A stretch of 61,806 bases of DNA from Lachnospiraceae bacterium (GTDB lineage: Bacteria > Bacillota > Clostridia > Lachnospirales > Lachnospiraceae), in assembly GCA_017938285.1 (NCBI GenBank), contig JAGBBW010000142.1, forward strand, positions 1 through 61,806. Direction: 5' to 3'. Of this stretch, positions 42,221-51,957 are shown piece after piece. The first letter of the stretch is position 1, and every line of letters begins with the position of its first letter. The position numbers and the translations under genes are program-made. The notes beneath the pieces are model-generated. The model was not told where the DNA came from. It saw only the letters and a program-made list of their open reading frames with translations, and made no database searches.

Positions 42221-42279
42221 GTTTGAAAGAAAAAAATCAGAAGGAATAAGTGTTTATAAATGAAGGGAGGAACTGCAAA

Positions 42280-43833
42280 ATGTCAGATATGGGTAAGTTT
42301 TTAGATTCCTTACAGGATGCACTTTTGGAACCGTCCAATGTCAGCGTGACGGAAAACGGCGCTGTCGGTTACCGTACCACGGGAAAAGCACTGCTTGACT
42401 TGAATTTTGCAGTGTCTTCTCTGCGGAACGTGAGTGAGGAAGAAATCATAAACCGCTTTGTCAAGGCGTTTTATGAGGATAAGCGTCTGGCGGTGAAGTG
42501 GCTGTTTTTTGCTTCGGACGTGCGCCAGGGCATGGGTGAGCGGAGATTGTTCCGGGTAGTGTTTCAGTACCTGGCAGAGAGCCATCCGGAGATTGTAAAG
42601 GCGGTGTTTTCGCTGGTGCCGGAGTATAACCGGTGGGATAATCTGTGGGGGCTTCTGGATACTGGACTGGCAGGTGCGGTGGCAGATCTTGTGAGGGAGC
42701 AGCTTGCAAAGGATATACAGAATATGGAAGAACAGAAGCCAGTGTCCCTGCTGGCGAAGTGGCTGCCGTCCATCAATGCTTCTTCGGAGGAGACGAGACG
42801 GCGGGCAAAGCAGCTGGCAAACGCACTTGGTATGTCCAATGCGGAATACCGGAGGACGTTAGCTGGTATGAGAGATTATCTGAAGGTGGTGGAGACCAGA
42901 ATCAGCAGGGGTGCGTGGGAAGAGGTGTGCTATGAGCAGGTACCGTCCAGGGCAAACCTGTTGTACCGGAATGCGTTTTTGAAGCATGATACAGAACGCA
43001 GACAGGAGTATCTGGAGAGCCTGCAAAAGGGTGAAACAAAGATACATTCCGGCGTACTGTTTCCAAGTGACGTGGTGCACGGATATTATAAGCCGCTTAG
43101 TTACTGGCGGTCCAGACTCAGCGGCGAGACGGATGCCACGCTGGAGGAACTTTGGAAGGCACTGCCGGATTACGTCCAGGGTGCGTCCAACACAATCTGC
43201 GTGGTGGATGGTTCGGGAAGTATGCAGAGACGTATTGCTGGTACGGAGCTGAGCTGCCAGGAGGTGGCGAATGCACTGGGAATTTACTTTTCGGAACGCT
43301 GCTCCGGCAAGCTGAACGGTAAGTACATTACATTCAGCCAGACGCCGCAGTTTGTCACATTAAAGAATGCGGCAACCCTTAGGGAGAAGCTGGAGATTGC
43401 TTCTGCTTATAACGAGGTGGCAAATACCAATATTGAAGCAGTGTTCGGGCTGCTTCTCCAGACTGCCATTATTGGAAAGCTGAAGCAGGAGGAACTGCCG
43501 GAAACGGTTCTGGTGCTTTCTGATATGGAGTTTGACGACTGTGCCTGTGATTCGGACGGTAATCCGTTCCAGTCCGGCAGACTGCTGGAAACAATTGCAG
43601 AAAAGTTCCGGAAGTGGGGCTACAAGCTGCCAAGACTGGTATTCTGGAACATTGCCGGCAGAACCGGAACCATCCCGGTACGGGAAAATGAGCTGGGCGT
43701 GGCACTGGTCAGTGGATTCAGTCCAGTCATTATGAAGATGGTGCTGAGCAGACAGACGGACCCTTACGAGTGTCTGCTGGAGCAGCTCAATGGAGAGAGG
43801 TATGAGGCTGTAGAGGCAGCACTGGCCGGATAA
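42280..43833 (+). CDS. DUF2828/TROVE-like vWA protein (Ro60 relative)
   Basis: A 517-residue cytoplasmic protein. Residues 1-290 are helical repeats with landmarks of the DUF2828/TROVE group: RLAVKWLFFASDVRQGMGER, LVPEYNRWDNLWGL and KWLPSINASSEETRR. The vWA domain follows (about 300-500) with a metal-binding D-x-S-x-S in VVDGSGSM and LVLSDMEFDDCACD. Ro60 has the same two-part plan: a HEAT-like ring that holds Y RNA and misfolded RNA, and a vWA domain. ATG 42280 has GGGAGGA upstream; GTG 42250 is less likely. It lies 130 bases after the tRNA-like RNA, with no strong terminator between. RNA binding is inferred from family and context. Confidence 0.82.
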   Translation: MSDMGKFLDSLQDALLEPSNVSVTENGAVGYRTTGKALLDLNFAVSSLRNVSEEEIINRFVKAFYEDKRLAVKWLFFASDVRQGMGERRLFRVVFQYLAESHPEIVKAVFSLVPEYNRWDNLWGLLDTGLAGAVADLVREQLAKDIQNMEEQKPVSLLAKWLPSINASSEETRRRAKQLANALGMSNAEYRRTLAGMRDYLKVVETRISRGAWEEVCYEQVPSRANLLYRNAFLKHDTERRQEYLESLQKGETKIHSGVLFPSDVVHGYYKPLSYWRSRLSGETDATLEELWKALPDYVQGASNTICVVDGSGSMQRRIAGTELSCQEVANALGIYFSERCSGKLNGKYITFSQTPQFVTLKNAATLREKLEIASAYNEVANTNIEAVFGLLLQTAIIGKLKQEELPETVLVLSDMEFDDCACDSDGNPFQSGRLLETIAEKFRKWGYKLPRLVFWNIAGRTGTIPVRENELGVALVSGFSPVIMKMVLSRQTDPYECLLEQLNGERYEAVEAALAG

Positions 43834-43888
43834 TGGTGAAATGATGTAGTAAAAATAGAAAAGAAACGGAAATAAGAACAAAAATAGT

Positions 43889-43951
43889 CCCCTGGGATTC
43901 CGGCAGACACTGCAAGGCGGCAGAATGGTCTGTGGAAATCCCAGGGGTTTT
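43889..43951. terminator. terminator after the DUF2828 gene, shared with mtnN
   Basis: CCCCTGGGATT pairs perfectly with AATCCCAGGGG; inside, CAGAC pairs with GTCTG. TTTT follows on the plus strand. Confidence 0.85.
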
Positions 43952-43995
43952 GCTTTAGGAAAACATTTTAACCGGTGGTTTCTTAAAATAAGTAC

Positions 43996-44694
43996 TTATG
44001 CTACTTCTTCCACCAGTGCCAGCATAAGCTTCACGGTATGTTCAATTGCCTGCTTTTCAAAGGCAGGGTAGTCCATCTGGGCAGAATTGTCTGCTTTGTC
44101 AGAAATAGCCCGGATGATCAGGAATGGCAGGTTATTATTATAAGCAGCCTGGGCAATGGCTGCACCTTCCATTTCCGTACATCTTGCCTGAAAATTCGTC
44201 ACGATGAACTCTTTTTTTGCTTTGTCTGCGATGAACTGGTCACCGGTAGCAACACGGCCTTCATGGACATGGATTTCCGGATTGACTCTTTCACAGACTG
44301 CTTTTGCTTTTTCACGAAGGGCGGTATCCGCCGGGAAATAGGAAACCGGCATTCTTGGAATGACACCAAGGTCATAGCCGAAAGCAACGGCATCCATATC
44401 ATGCTGGACCGCATCGGTACAGAGCACAATGTCACCGATGTCAATGGCGGCGTCCAGGGAACCTGCAATTCCGGTATTAATCACGCAGTCCACATGGAAC
44501 AGGTCTGCAAGAATCTGGGTACAGCAGCCGGCATTTACTTTGCCGATGCCGGAACGGACTACGGTTGCCGGTCTGCCAAGCAGAAGGCCATCATAAAATT
44601 CCATGCCGGCTTTTGTAGTAATGGTTAAATTTGTCATTTTTTCTTTTAACTGTGCAACTTCTTCTTCCATTGCACCGATAATTCCTGGTTTCAT
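43996..44694 (-). CDS. mtnN: 5'-methylthioadenosine/S-adenosylhomocysteine nucleosidase
   Basis: A 232-residue enzyme of standard length. It removes adenine from methylthioadenosine and S-adenosylhomocysteine in methionine salvage and the activated methyl cycle. Seen: IGAMEEEVAQLKEKM at the start, NTGIAGSLDAAIDIGDIV, the substrate-binding CTEMEGAAIAQAAY, and RAISDKAD with the catalytic Asp. Single gene, minus strand, AAAGGAGAATATCT before the ATG. Confidence 0.95.
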   Translation of the reverse strand: MKPGIIGAMEEEVAQLKEKMTNLTITTKAGMEFYDGLLLGRPATVVRSGIGKVNAGCCTQILADLFHVDCVINTGIAGSLDAAIDIGDIVLCTDAVQHDMDAVAFGYDLGVIPRMPVSYFPADTALREKAKAVCERVNPEIHVHEGRVATGDQFIADKAKKEFIVTNFQARCTEMEGAAIAQAAYNNNLPFLIIRAISDKADNSAQMDYPAFEKQAIEHTVKLMLALVEEVA

Positions 44695-44863
44695 AGATAT
44701 TCTCCTTTACTATATGAAGAAAGTCGTTGGCGCACACGCAACAACGCAGATATAAAAGGGTTTCCCTGGTTAAGTATATCATAGCAAAAATGCCTTTTCA
44801 ATGAAAAAGGTCGAATTTATTTCTAAAAATTCATATAAATGTATCGAATTGTTGCTGTATGCA

Positions 44864-44892
44864 TTGCAAAAAAAATAGATTTGGTGTAAAAT
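44864..44892 (+). promoter_or_regulatory. promoter of murG
   Basis: TTGCAA (44864-44869), 17 bases, TAAAAT (44887-44892). Confidence 0.6.
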
Positions 44893-44927
44893 AGATATAC
44901 TTAAAATAATAGGAGTACTATGGCTTA

Positions 44928-46004
44928 ATGAGACGAATTGTTTTAACCGGCGGTGGCACAGCGGGCCACGTTACACCGAATCTGGCCCTGCTTCCCCATC
45001 TGCAGGAGAAGGGTTGTGAAGTCAGCTATATTGGTTCCTATGATGGAATAGAAAAAGGGCTGATAGAGGCGGCCGGAGTTCCTTATTATGGAATTTCATC
45101 CGGTAAGCTGCGCAGATATTTTGATGTAAAAAATTTTTCAGATCCGTTAAAGGTTCTGAAGGGCTTTTTTGAAGCCAGAAAGTTGTTAAAGAATCTCAAG
45201 CCGGATGTGGTGTTTTCCAAAGGCGGCTTTGTTAGTGTACCTGTAGTGCTGGCGGCGAAGACACGGAAGATTCCATGTGTTCTTCATGAGTCGGATATCA
45301 CACCGGGACTGGCAAATAAGCTTTGTATACCACTGGCAAAAAAGGTCTGTGCCAATTTCCCGGAAACGATGAAATATCTGCCGGAGGATAAGGCGGTGCT
45401 GACAGGTACACCAATCAGGGAAGAACTATTTAAAGGAAGCCGGATTGCCGGACTGGACTTCTGCGGTTTTACAGCGAATAAACCGGTGATTATGATTGTT
45501 GGCGGCAGCACAGGTGCGGCAGCATTAAATGAAGCGGTAAGGAATCTTCTTCCGACCCTGCTTCGGGATTTTCAGATTATTCATCTGTGTGGAAAGGGCA
45601 AGGCAGAGAAAGAGTATGAAACTGCCGGGGGTTACCGTCAGTTTGAATATGTCAGCAGGGAAATGAAGGATCTGTTTGCAGCAGCAGACATCGTAATTTC
45701 CAGGGCAGGAGCAAATTCCATTTGTGAGCTGCTGGCACTCAGAAAGCCGCATATTCTGGTTCCGTTGTCGGCCGCAGCAAGCAGGGGTGACCAGATTTTG
45801 AATGCAGAGTCCTTTGAACATCAGGGATTTTCCTACGTACTGCAGGAAGAGGATCTGACCAACGACACACTGCTTCGTGCGATCCGTCATGTGACGGAGC
45901 ATCGCCAGACGTATGTGGAGGCGATGGAAAAAAGCAAGCTGAACGAGGCAATTACAACCGTTCTTGGTCTGCTGGAAACAGCAGCGAAGGATAAAAGGAA
46001 GTAA
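44928..46004 (+). CDS. murG: UDP-GlcNAc--lipid I N-acetylglucosaminyltransferase
   Basis: A 358-residue GT28 enzyme that makes lipid II from lipid I on the inner face of the membrane. Motifs: [14 protein letters not shown] (the usual GGTGGH loop, here with Ala), [42 protein letters not shown] and [17 protein letters not shown]. It is away from the usual mur cluster and is followed by a chemotaxis receptor gene in the same direction. Confidence 0.93.
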   Translation: MRRIVLTGGGTAGHVTPNLALLPHLQEKGCEVSYIGSYDGIEKGLIEAAGVPYYGISSGKLRRYFDVKNFSDPLKVLKGFFEARKLLKNLKPDVVFSKGGFVSVPVVLAAKTRKIPCVLHESDITPGLANKLCIPLAKKVCANFPETMKYLPEDKAVLTGTPIREELFKGSRIAGLDFCGFTANKPVIMIVGGSTGAAALNEAVRNLLPTLLRDFQIIHLCGKGKAEKEYETAGGYRQFEYVSREMKDLFAAADIVISRAGANSICELLALRKPHILVPLSAAASRGDQILNAESFEHQGFSYVLQEEDLTNDTLLRAIRHVTEHRQTYVEAMEKSKLNEAITTVLGLLETAAKDKRK

Positions 46005-46029
46005 ATTACGACCTGAAAGGAGCACAATT

Positions 46030-48153
46030 ATGGGGAAAAAGGAAGCAAAAAACAAGGGGCAGCTGACGGAAGCGTTAAAGGTTGCTGACAAAGTGAAGGG
46101 GATGAATCTGGTAGTAAAGATATTACTGATGTCGATGGTGCCGATTGTCCTGATGGTACTGGTGGCGATTTATGCCATCCAGAGTACTGGTACGGCTACT
46201 GCCAATAAGATGGCAGAGCAGGAACTGGTTACTGCAAGTTTTGCGGTTGAAATGGAAATGGATGTTCTTGCGCCAAATGGAGCATACCGTATGCGTGGTG
46301 AAAAACTGTACCGGCGGAATGTCAGCGTGGATGACAATATGGCGGTATTTAATAATTTCCGTAATAAAACGCAGCTGGTGCTGATGTTCTATTTTGGAGA
46401 AACCTGTCTGATCAGTACGATTACCGATGCAGACGGAAATGAAGTTCTGGGGGAAGCACTGCCGGCAGATATTATTGAAACAGTAATGACAAATGGCCAG
46501 CCGTATTTTGATACAGAAGTGGAAATTAATGGAGTATCCTATTTTGGTTACTATGCTCCATTGTTAAATACGGCTACTTCTTTTGCCGCAGATGCCTGTG
46601 TGTTTGTAGGCCGTGAGCGCAGTGAAACCATCGCTATTTACCAGGAACAGATTACAAAGAACGTAACACTGATGAGTATTCTTTTTGTAGTCAGCGCAGT
46701 GGCACTGTTCTTCCTGTTAAGGGCGATTACAAAGCAGTTACTGGTAGTAGTAAAGCAGTTAGACAAGGTTGCTGCCGGTACATTATATGTAGACCGTAAG
46801 TCTGCACTGATGAACCGTGGTGACGAAATTGGTAAGATTGCCCGTTCCATCCGTGCCCTGGTGGACTCCTTTACAGATATTATAAAGAGAATTATGACAG
46901 CAGCCGAGAGACTGTTTGACTTCTCCAAGATGTTTACAAACCGTTTCGAAACCATTACAGAGGCGATTGCCAATGTTAATACCGCAGTGGATGAGATTGC
47001 CAATGGTGCAACTTCCCAGGCAGGGGAAACACAGGTAGTAAATGAAAAGATTCTTAATATCGGTAATGCAATCGAAGCAACTACGGAAAATGTAGAAATG
47101 CTGGCGCAGAGTACACAGAAGATGAAGGATTATAACATGACCGTGAATGCCACTCTTCAGGAACTGGGTGAAATCAATTTAAAGACCCAGCAGTCCGTGG
47201 AAGAAGTACAGGCAAAGACCAATGCAACCAACAAGTCTGCCATGGAAATCCGTTCTGCAACCGATATGATTACAGAAATTGCAAGTCAGACCAACTTACT
47301 GTCCTTAAATGCATCCATTGAGGCAGCCAGAGCAGGTGAGGCAGGTCGCGGTTTTGCCGTAGTTGCGGATGAAATCCGTAAACTGGCTGACCAGTCCAAG
47401 GAATCTGCTGCAAGAATTACCGCTATTATTGGCGAACTGATCAAGAATTCCAACAACAGCGTGGATATTATGAAGCAGATGTCGGAAATTATGAATGTGC
47501 AGAGTGAACATCTGGATACTACCAAGAAAGTATTCCTTTCTTTAAATAATGAAATTGACAGCGTTGCCGGTGCCGTAGACAGTATTACCGGTGAAGTGGA
47601 ACAGTTAGACCTGCTGAAGAATGATGTAATGAGCAGCGTGGAAAGTCTTGCTGCAATCGCAGAAGAAAATGCTGCAAGTACAGAGGAAACATCTGCGGCT
47701 ATGCAGGAACTGAACGAGATTATTGTAGAATGTAAGGAAAAGACCGAAGAGATGGTATGCCTTGCGGATACTTTAATGGAAAGCACCACAATGGTGACAC
47801 TGGAAGACCAGATGGACCAGACGGAGGAAGTAATTGAGGATGTTCCGATGTCTTTTGAACCGGAATCTGATGTGGTTTCCGATGTGTACAAGACTCCGGA
47901 ACCTCCAAAGGAAAATGCACAGGTAGTTTCCCAGGAAGAGTTTTTTGGTATGTTTGGTGAAGCTGTGGAAGAAGTGGGCGAAGAAACTCTTCTTGCAGAA
48001 GAAAATCCATGGACCGAGGCAGAAATAACAGAAGAGGTCATGGAAAATCTGGAGGAAGCAGCTCCGGCAGAAGTATTTGCAGAAGATTTTGCTGAACTGG
48101 CACAGGAAGAACTGGAAAGTTTTACAGAAGAAGATAATAAAACTGAAATTTAA
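46030..48153 (+). CDS. methyl-accepting chemotaxis protein
   Basis: A 707-residue receptor. The first membrane helix is at about 27-50 and a sensor domain of about 155 residues has a single-Cache look ([26 protein letters not shown]). A second membrane helix lies near 215-235, then HAMP ([18 protein letters not shown]), then the signalling hairpin with [20 protein letters not shown] and [15 protein letters not shown] at the tip. The C-terminal 120 residues are an acidic disordered tail without a clear CheR-binding pentapeptide. ATG 46030 follows AAAGGAGCAC. It signals to the flagellar motor through CheA; no other che gene is in the window. Confidence 0.93.
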   Translation: MGKKEAKNKGQLTEALKVADKVKGMNLVVKILLMSMVPIVLMVLVAIYAIQSTGTATANKMAEQELVTASFAVEMEMDVLAPNGAYRMRGEKLYRRNVSVDDNMAVFNNFRNKTQLVLMFYFGETCLISTITDADGNEVLGEALPADIIETVMTNGQPYFDTEVEINGVSYFGYYAPLLNTATSFAADACVFVGRERSETIAIYQEQITKNVTLMSILFVVSAVALFFLLRAITKQLLVVVKQLDKVAAGTLYVDRKSALMNRGDEIGKIARSIRALVDSFTDIIKRIMTAAERLFDFSKMFTNRFETITEAIANVNTAVDEIANGATSQAGETQVVNEKILNIGNAIEATTENVEMLAQSTQKMKDYNMTVNATLQELGEINLKTQQSVEEVQAKTNATNKSAMEIRSATDMITEIASQTNLLSLNASIEAARAGEAGRGFAVVADEIRKLADQSKESAARITAIIGELIKNSNNSVDIMKQMSEIMNVQSEHLDTTKKVFLSLNNEIDSVAGAVDSITGEVEQLDLLKNDVMSSVESLAAIAEENAASTEETSAAMQELNEIIVECKEKTEEMVCLADTLMESTTMVTLEDQMDQTEEVIEDVPMSFEPESDVVSDVYKTPEPPKENAQVVSQEEFFGMFGEAVEEVGEETLLAEENPWTEAEITEEVMENLEEAAPAEVFAEDFAELAQEELESFTEEDNKTEI

Positions 48154-48218
48154 AAGAGAGGCGCAGCGCCAGTTGTTATGGGGCTGCGCAGTACTCTTTA
48201 AAGAAGTGAGGAAGTTTC

Positions 48219-49793
48219 ATGTCTTATACGGCGTTATACCGGAAATTCCGTCCTACCACCTTCGGGGATGTAAAAGGACAGGATCATATTGTAACAACAT
48301 TGCGTAACCAGATTAAAGCGGGGCGTATCGGGCATGCCTTCCTGTTTACCGGAACGAGGGGAACGGGAAAGACCACTTCTGCGCAGATTCTGGCGCGGGC
48401 GGTAAATTGTGAGGAGCCCGTGGATGGAAATCCCTGCGGGGTCTGTCCGATGTGTCGTTCCATAGCAGCAGGAACTTCCATGAATGTGATTGAAATCGAT
48501 GCTGCCTCCAACAATGGTGTGGATAATATCCGTGAAATTGTGGAGGAGGTACGATATTCCCCAACGGAAGGCAGGTACAAGGTATATATTATTGATGAGG
48601 TGCATATGCTTTCTGCCGGGGCGTTTAATGCGTTATTAAAAACCCTGGAAGAGCCGCCTTCTTATGTTATATTTATTTTAGCGACAACAGAAGTGCATAA
48701 GATTCCGATTACCATTCTGTCCCGGTGTCAGAGATATGATTTCCGGCGGATTACAGTGGATGAAATTGCAGGAAGATTAAAGGAGCTGACAACAGCAGAG
48801 CAGCTTTCCGTGGAGGACCGGGCTCTTCGTTATGTTGCTACGGTGGCAGATGGTTCCATGCGTGACGCCATCAGTCTGCTGGATCAGTGCATTGCGTTTT
48901 ACCTCGGTGAAACGTTGACGTATGACAAAGTACTGGAAGTGCTTGGAACGGTGGATGTATCCATTTTTGGACGGCTGATGGTGCATATCCGTACAGGTAA
49001 TGTAACAGAAAGCCTGCGGCTGCTGGATGAAATTATTACGAGAGGACGGGAGCTGACCCAGTTTACGGTGGATTTTACCTGGTATCTGCGGAATCTTCTG
49101 CTGGCGAAGGCATCGGAGGAATTAATGGATACCATGGAAATCCCAACGGATTACCGGGAGGAATTTCTGCAGGAAGTTCATGCAAACAGTGAAGAACGTC
49201 TGGTGCGGTTTATCCGTATTTTTTCAGAACTGACAAACAAAATCCGCTATGCTTCCCAGAAGCGTGTTCTGGTGGAGGTGGCGTTGATTAAACTGTGTAA
49301 GCCACAGATGGAAACCGGGACCGATGCCCTGGAAGACCGTGTGGCAAGGGTGGAAGAGGCCATAGAACATGGTGTGGCGGCTGCACCGTTTACAGGAACT
49401 GCAGTGCAGTCAGGCCCGTCAGCTTTGGAAAAAGAGGCTTTGGAAGAGGTAACGGTCAGTTATCCGAAAGCCCTCCCGGAAGATATTATGGAAGTGGCAA
49501 AGAACTGGTCCGGAATTTCTGCGAAACTGCCGGGTTCCATCAAGGTTGCCCTGAGCAGTGCAAGACCAAGTGTGGGTAGTGAAAACCAGTTGCTTCTTGT
49601 GTTTTCTGAGGCCTTTGACAAAGAGTTTATGGAACAGGGAGACCATCTGGAGGAAATTAAAAAGGTGATTCTTTCGCAGATTCAGAAAGAAGTGGAAGTA
49701 CAGACGGTACTGGCAAACAACCAGAAAGAAGCAGGTATGTATCCGGACATCACAAAATTATTAAATAAGGTGCCGGTAGAATATATAGATTAA
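48219..49793 (+). CDS. dnaX: DNA polymerase III subunit gamma/tau
   Basis: A 524-residue clamp-loader ATPase. YRKFRPTTFGDVKGQDHIV at the start, Walker A GTRGTGKTT, zinc cysteines in NPCGVCPMC, Walker B IIDEVHML, the SRC motif ILSRCQRYDF, and a C-terminal tau part ending in the polymerase-binding region. First gene of dnaX-ybaB-recR. A GCGCAGC/GCTGCGC hairpin without T run stands in the short gap after the receptor gene. Confidence 0.96.
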   Translation: MSYTALYRKFRPTTFGDVKGQDHIVTTLRNQIKAGRIGHAFLFTGTRGTGKTTSAQILARAVNCEEPVDGNPCGVCPMCRSIAAGTSMNVIEIDAASNNGVDNIREIVEEVRYSPTEGRYKVYIIDEVHMLSAGAFNALLKTLEEPPSYVIFILATTEVHKIPITILSRCQRYDFRRITVDEIAGRLKELTTAEQLSVEDRALRYVATVADGSMRDAISLLDQCIAFYLGETLTYDKVLEVLGTVDVSIFGRLMVHIRTGNVTESLRLLDEIITRGRELTQFTVDFTWYLRNLLLAKASEELMDTMEIPTDYREEFLQEVHANSEERLVRFIRIFSELTNKIRYASQKRVLVEVALIKLCKPQMETGTDALEDRVARVEEAIEHGVAAAPFTGTAVQSGPSALEKEALEEVTVSYPKALPEDIMEVAKNWSGISAKLPGSIKVALSSARPSVGSENQLLLVFSEAFDKEFMEQGDHLEEIKKVILSQIQKEVEVQTVLANNQKEAGMYPDITKLLNKVPVEYID

Positions 49794-49811
49794 GGAAGGA
49801 GAATAAGTATT

Positions 49812-50168
49812 ATGGCAAAGCGAGGAGGATTTCCGGGAGGTATGCCTGGAAACATGAATAATCTGATGAAGCAGGCGCAGAGAATGCAGCGTCAGATGGA
49901 GGAAAAGCAGCAGGAACTGGAAACAAAGGAATTTACAGCAACAGCAGGCGGCGGTGCGGTCAGCGTAACGGTTTCCGGCAAGAAAGAGATTACTGCGGTG
50001 ACGTTACAGCCGGAAGTGGTAGATCCGGATGATATTGAAATGCTCCAGGATTTAATTATGGCAGCAGCCAACGAAGCGCTGCGTGAGATGGAGGCGGCTT
50101 CTGCGGAAGTAATGAACTCCCTGGCTGGTGGTCTGGGCGGCGGCCTTGGCGGAGGGTTTCCGTTCTAA
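49812..50168 (+). CDS. YbaB/EbfC family nucleoid-associated protein
   Basis: A 118-residue protein: Gly-rich start (MAKRGGFPGGMPGNMNNLM), helix QAQRMQRQMEEKQQELE, and VSVTVSGKKEITAVTLQPEVVDPDD, the YbaB core; the tail is Gly-rich. It binds DNA as a dimer. Located between dnaX and recR as in most Firmicutes. Its stop overlaps the recR start (TAATG). Confidence 0.95.
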   Translation: MAKRGGFPGGMPGNMNNLMKQAQRMQRQMEEKQQELETKEFTATAGGGAVSVTVSGKKEITAVTLQPEVVDPDDIEMLQDLIMAAANEALREMEAASAEVMNSLAGGLGGGLGGGFPF

Positions 50169-50764
50169 TGGATTATTACAGCAGTCAGATTACAAAATTA
50201 ATTGAAACGTTATCCGGGCTTCCGGGTATTGGAAGCAAGTCGGCTGGACGGCTTGCTTTTCATATTATTAATATGCCGGAGGAATCGGTAGAGGCATTGG
50301 CGGATGCCATTGTTTCCGCCAGAAAAAAGGTATGCCGCTGTAAAGAGTGCTGTACGCTGACAGATAATGAAATCTGTCCGATCTGCAGCAGTACGGAGCG
50401 GGATAAACAGACTATTATGATAGTGGAAAACTCCAGGGATCTGGCAGCGTATGAAAAGACCGGTAAATATAACGGTGTTTACCATGTGCTGCATGGAGCA
50501 ATTTCCCCGCTGTTAAATGTAACTCCTGCAGATCTGACCATCAAAGAACTGTTAGTGCGTCTGCAGAAGGATGTGCGTGAGGTTATTATTGCGACGAACT
50601 CCAATATTGAAGGAGAAGCAACGGCAATGTACATCAGTAAAATATTAAAGCCGGCAGGCATTAAGGTGACAAGAATTGCCAGCGGCGTGCCGGTAGGCGG
50701 TGACCTGGAGTATATTGATGAAGTGACACTGCTTCGTGCACTGGAAGGAAGAAAGGAACTATAA
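50168..50764 (+). CDS. recR: recombination mediator protein RecR
   Basis: A 198-residue repair protein acting with RecF and RecO to load RecA. LPGIGSKSAGRLAFHII is the helix-hairpin-helix, CKECCTLTDNEICPIC the zinc finger, then the Toprim domain with IMIVENSRDLAAYEKTG and ATNSNIEGEATAMYI. Complete. Translationally coupled to ybaB. Unlike in Bacillus, yaaL and bofA do not follow. Confidence 0.96.
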   Translation: MDYYSSQITKLIETLSGLPGIGSKSAGRLAFHIINMPEESVEALADAIVSARKKVCRCKECCTLTDNEICPICSSTERDKQTIMIVENSRDLAAYEKTGKYNGVYHVLHGAISPLLNVTPADLTIKELLVRLQKDVREVIIATNSNIEGEATAMYISKILKPAGIKVTRIASGVPVGGDLEYIDEVTLLRALEGRKEL

Positions 50765-50794
50765 CCGCAGCCGATACACAAAGGAGGTGCCGGG

Positions 50795-51886
50795 ATGGAT
50801 AATGCGATTCTGCATGCAGGTGTGGATGAATTAAACATAATCAAAGAGTATGTGCTGGAACTGAATGGATATCAGGAAAAAAATACAGAGCTGCTGAAAG
50901 AAGAAGCACGTCTGGAAAAACTGATTGCCAGCAAGGAAAAAGATGTAACGGATGAAACGGAGACAACTTTAAAAAAGCGGAAAAATGAACTGACTATGAC
51001 GTATGAAAGCCAGATTACAAATTTAAATGCCCGGAATAAAAAAGTAAGGGCAAAAAAAGAAAAGGACAAGGGCGCAAAAATGTCAGAACGTATTTCTGAG
51101 GAAACGGCGGAATTAAGGGACAAAAACAAAGAACTGCTGCTGGAAATCAGGTCTAAAATGAAAGCGGACAAAACTCCCCGGATTTGTAATTCCACACTGT
51201 TTTTTTCTTTCTTTATGCCAAAAGCCCTGCTGGAATTTTTCATATTTCTGCTGGGACTTCTGGTGGTATTCCTTGTCATTCCGTTTGGCATTTATCTGGC
51301 ATTTTTTGCAGAGAAGTTTGGAGAACTGGCACTGGCCATCCTTTATATTGTCATGATTTTACTGGTGGGCAGTCTGTATCTTGCAATTAATAACAAAGTG
51401 AAAGAACGCCATCTGGAAACCATACGGGAAATCCGGGGACTGCGTCACCAGATTCGTAAAAACCGCAGCGGAATCCGTAAGATTCAGAAAGGAATAAAAA
51501 AGGATTCGGATGAAAGTGTCTATGGTCTGGAGCAGTATGATGATGAACTGGCGGAAATAGAGGAAGAAATCCGCAGGGTGGCTGAGGAAGAGAAGGAAGA
51601 ATTGAATACCTTCGAAACGGTGACCACTGCCCGGATTAAAGAAGAAATCCAGGGACGTTATGCGGAAGAATTAAGTTCCCTGCGGCAAAAACAGAAGGAA
51701 GCGGATGCAGAGCAGAAGCAGACAGAAGAAAAGATAAAAGAAATTTCCCTGATGCTGTCAAAGCAGTATGAAGCCTATTTAGGTAAGGATATGCTGACGG
51801 TGCAGAAACTGGACAGGTTGATTGCAAGGATTGAGAAGGGCGAGGCAGCAGATATAGGAGAAGCACTGGCACTGGAAAGAAACTGA
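50795..51886 (+). CDS. coiled-coil membrane protein of unknown function
   Basis: A 363-residue protein: an N-terminal coiled coil (about 15-125), two close membrane helices (about 150-175 and 180-203: FFIFLLGLLVVFLVIPFGIYL; LAILYIVMILLVGSLYLA), and a long C-terminal coiled coil to the end. Lys/Glu-rich throughout. A hairpin anchor between two cytoplasmic coiled coils suggests a scaffold or membrane-shaping protein. It follows recR by 30 bases with AAGGAGG, so it shares the replication-repair operon. No family recognised. Confidence 0.75.
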   Translation: MDNAILHAGVDELNIIKEYVLELNGYQEKNTELLKEEARLEKLIASKEKDVTDETETTLKKRKNELTMTYESQITNLNARNKKVRAKKEKDKGAKMSERISEETAELRDKNKELLLEIRSKMKADKTPRICNSTLFFSFFMPKALLEFFIFLLGLLVVFLVIPFGIYLAFFAEKFGELALAILYIVMILLVGSLYLAINNKVKERHLETIREIRGLRHQIRKNRSGIRKIQKGIKKDSDESVYGLEQYDDELAEIEEEIRRVAEEEKEELNTFETVTTARIKEEIQGRYAEELSSLRQKQKEADAEQKQTEEKIKEISLMLSKQYEAYLGKDMLTVQKLDRLIARIEKGEAADIGEALALERN

Positions 51887-51910
51887 TGGCAAAAAGAATA
51901 AGTGGATGAA

Positions 51911-51957
51911 ACGTCCCCTTGTATAGTTGTTTTGAACTATATAAGGGGACGTTTGTT
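51911..51957. terminator. terminator between the coiled-coil gene and yyaC
   Basis: ACGTCCCCTT pairs with AAGGGGACGT and inside ATAGTT with AACTAT. The T tail on the right overlaps the yyaC stop codon. Confidence 0.85.

Noticed and set aside
48154-48218. SRP RNA gene before dnaX
   Set aside because: The gap is too short and lacks the conserved GGAA tetraloop domain; only a GCGCAGC/GCTGCGC hairpin is present.
51636-51872. Minus-strand frames within the coiled-coil gene
   Set aside because: Leu/Ser-rich shadow of a Lys/Glu-rich coiled coil.
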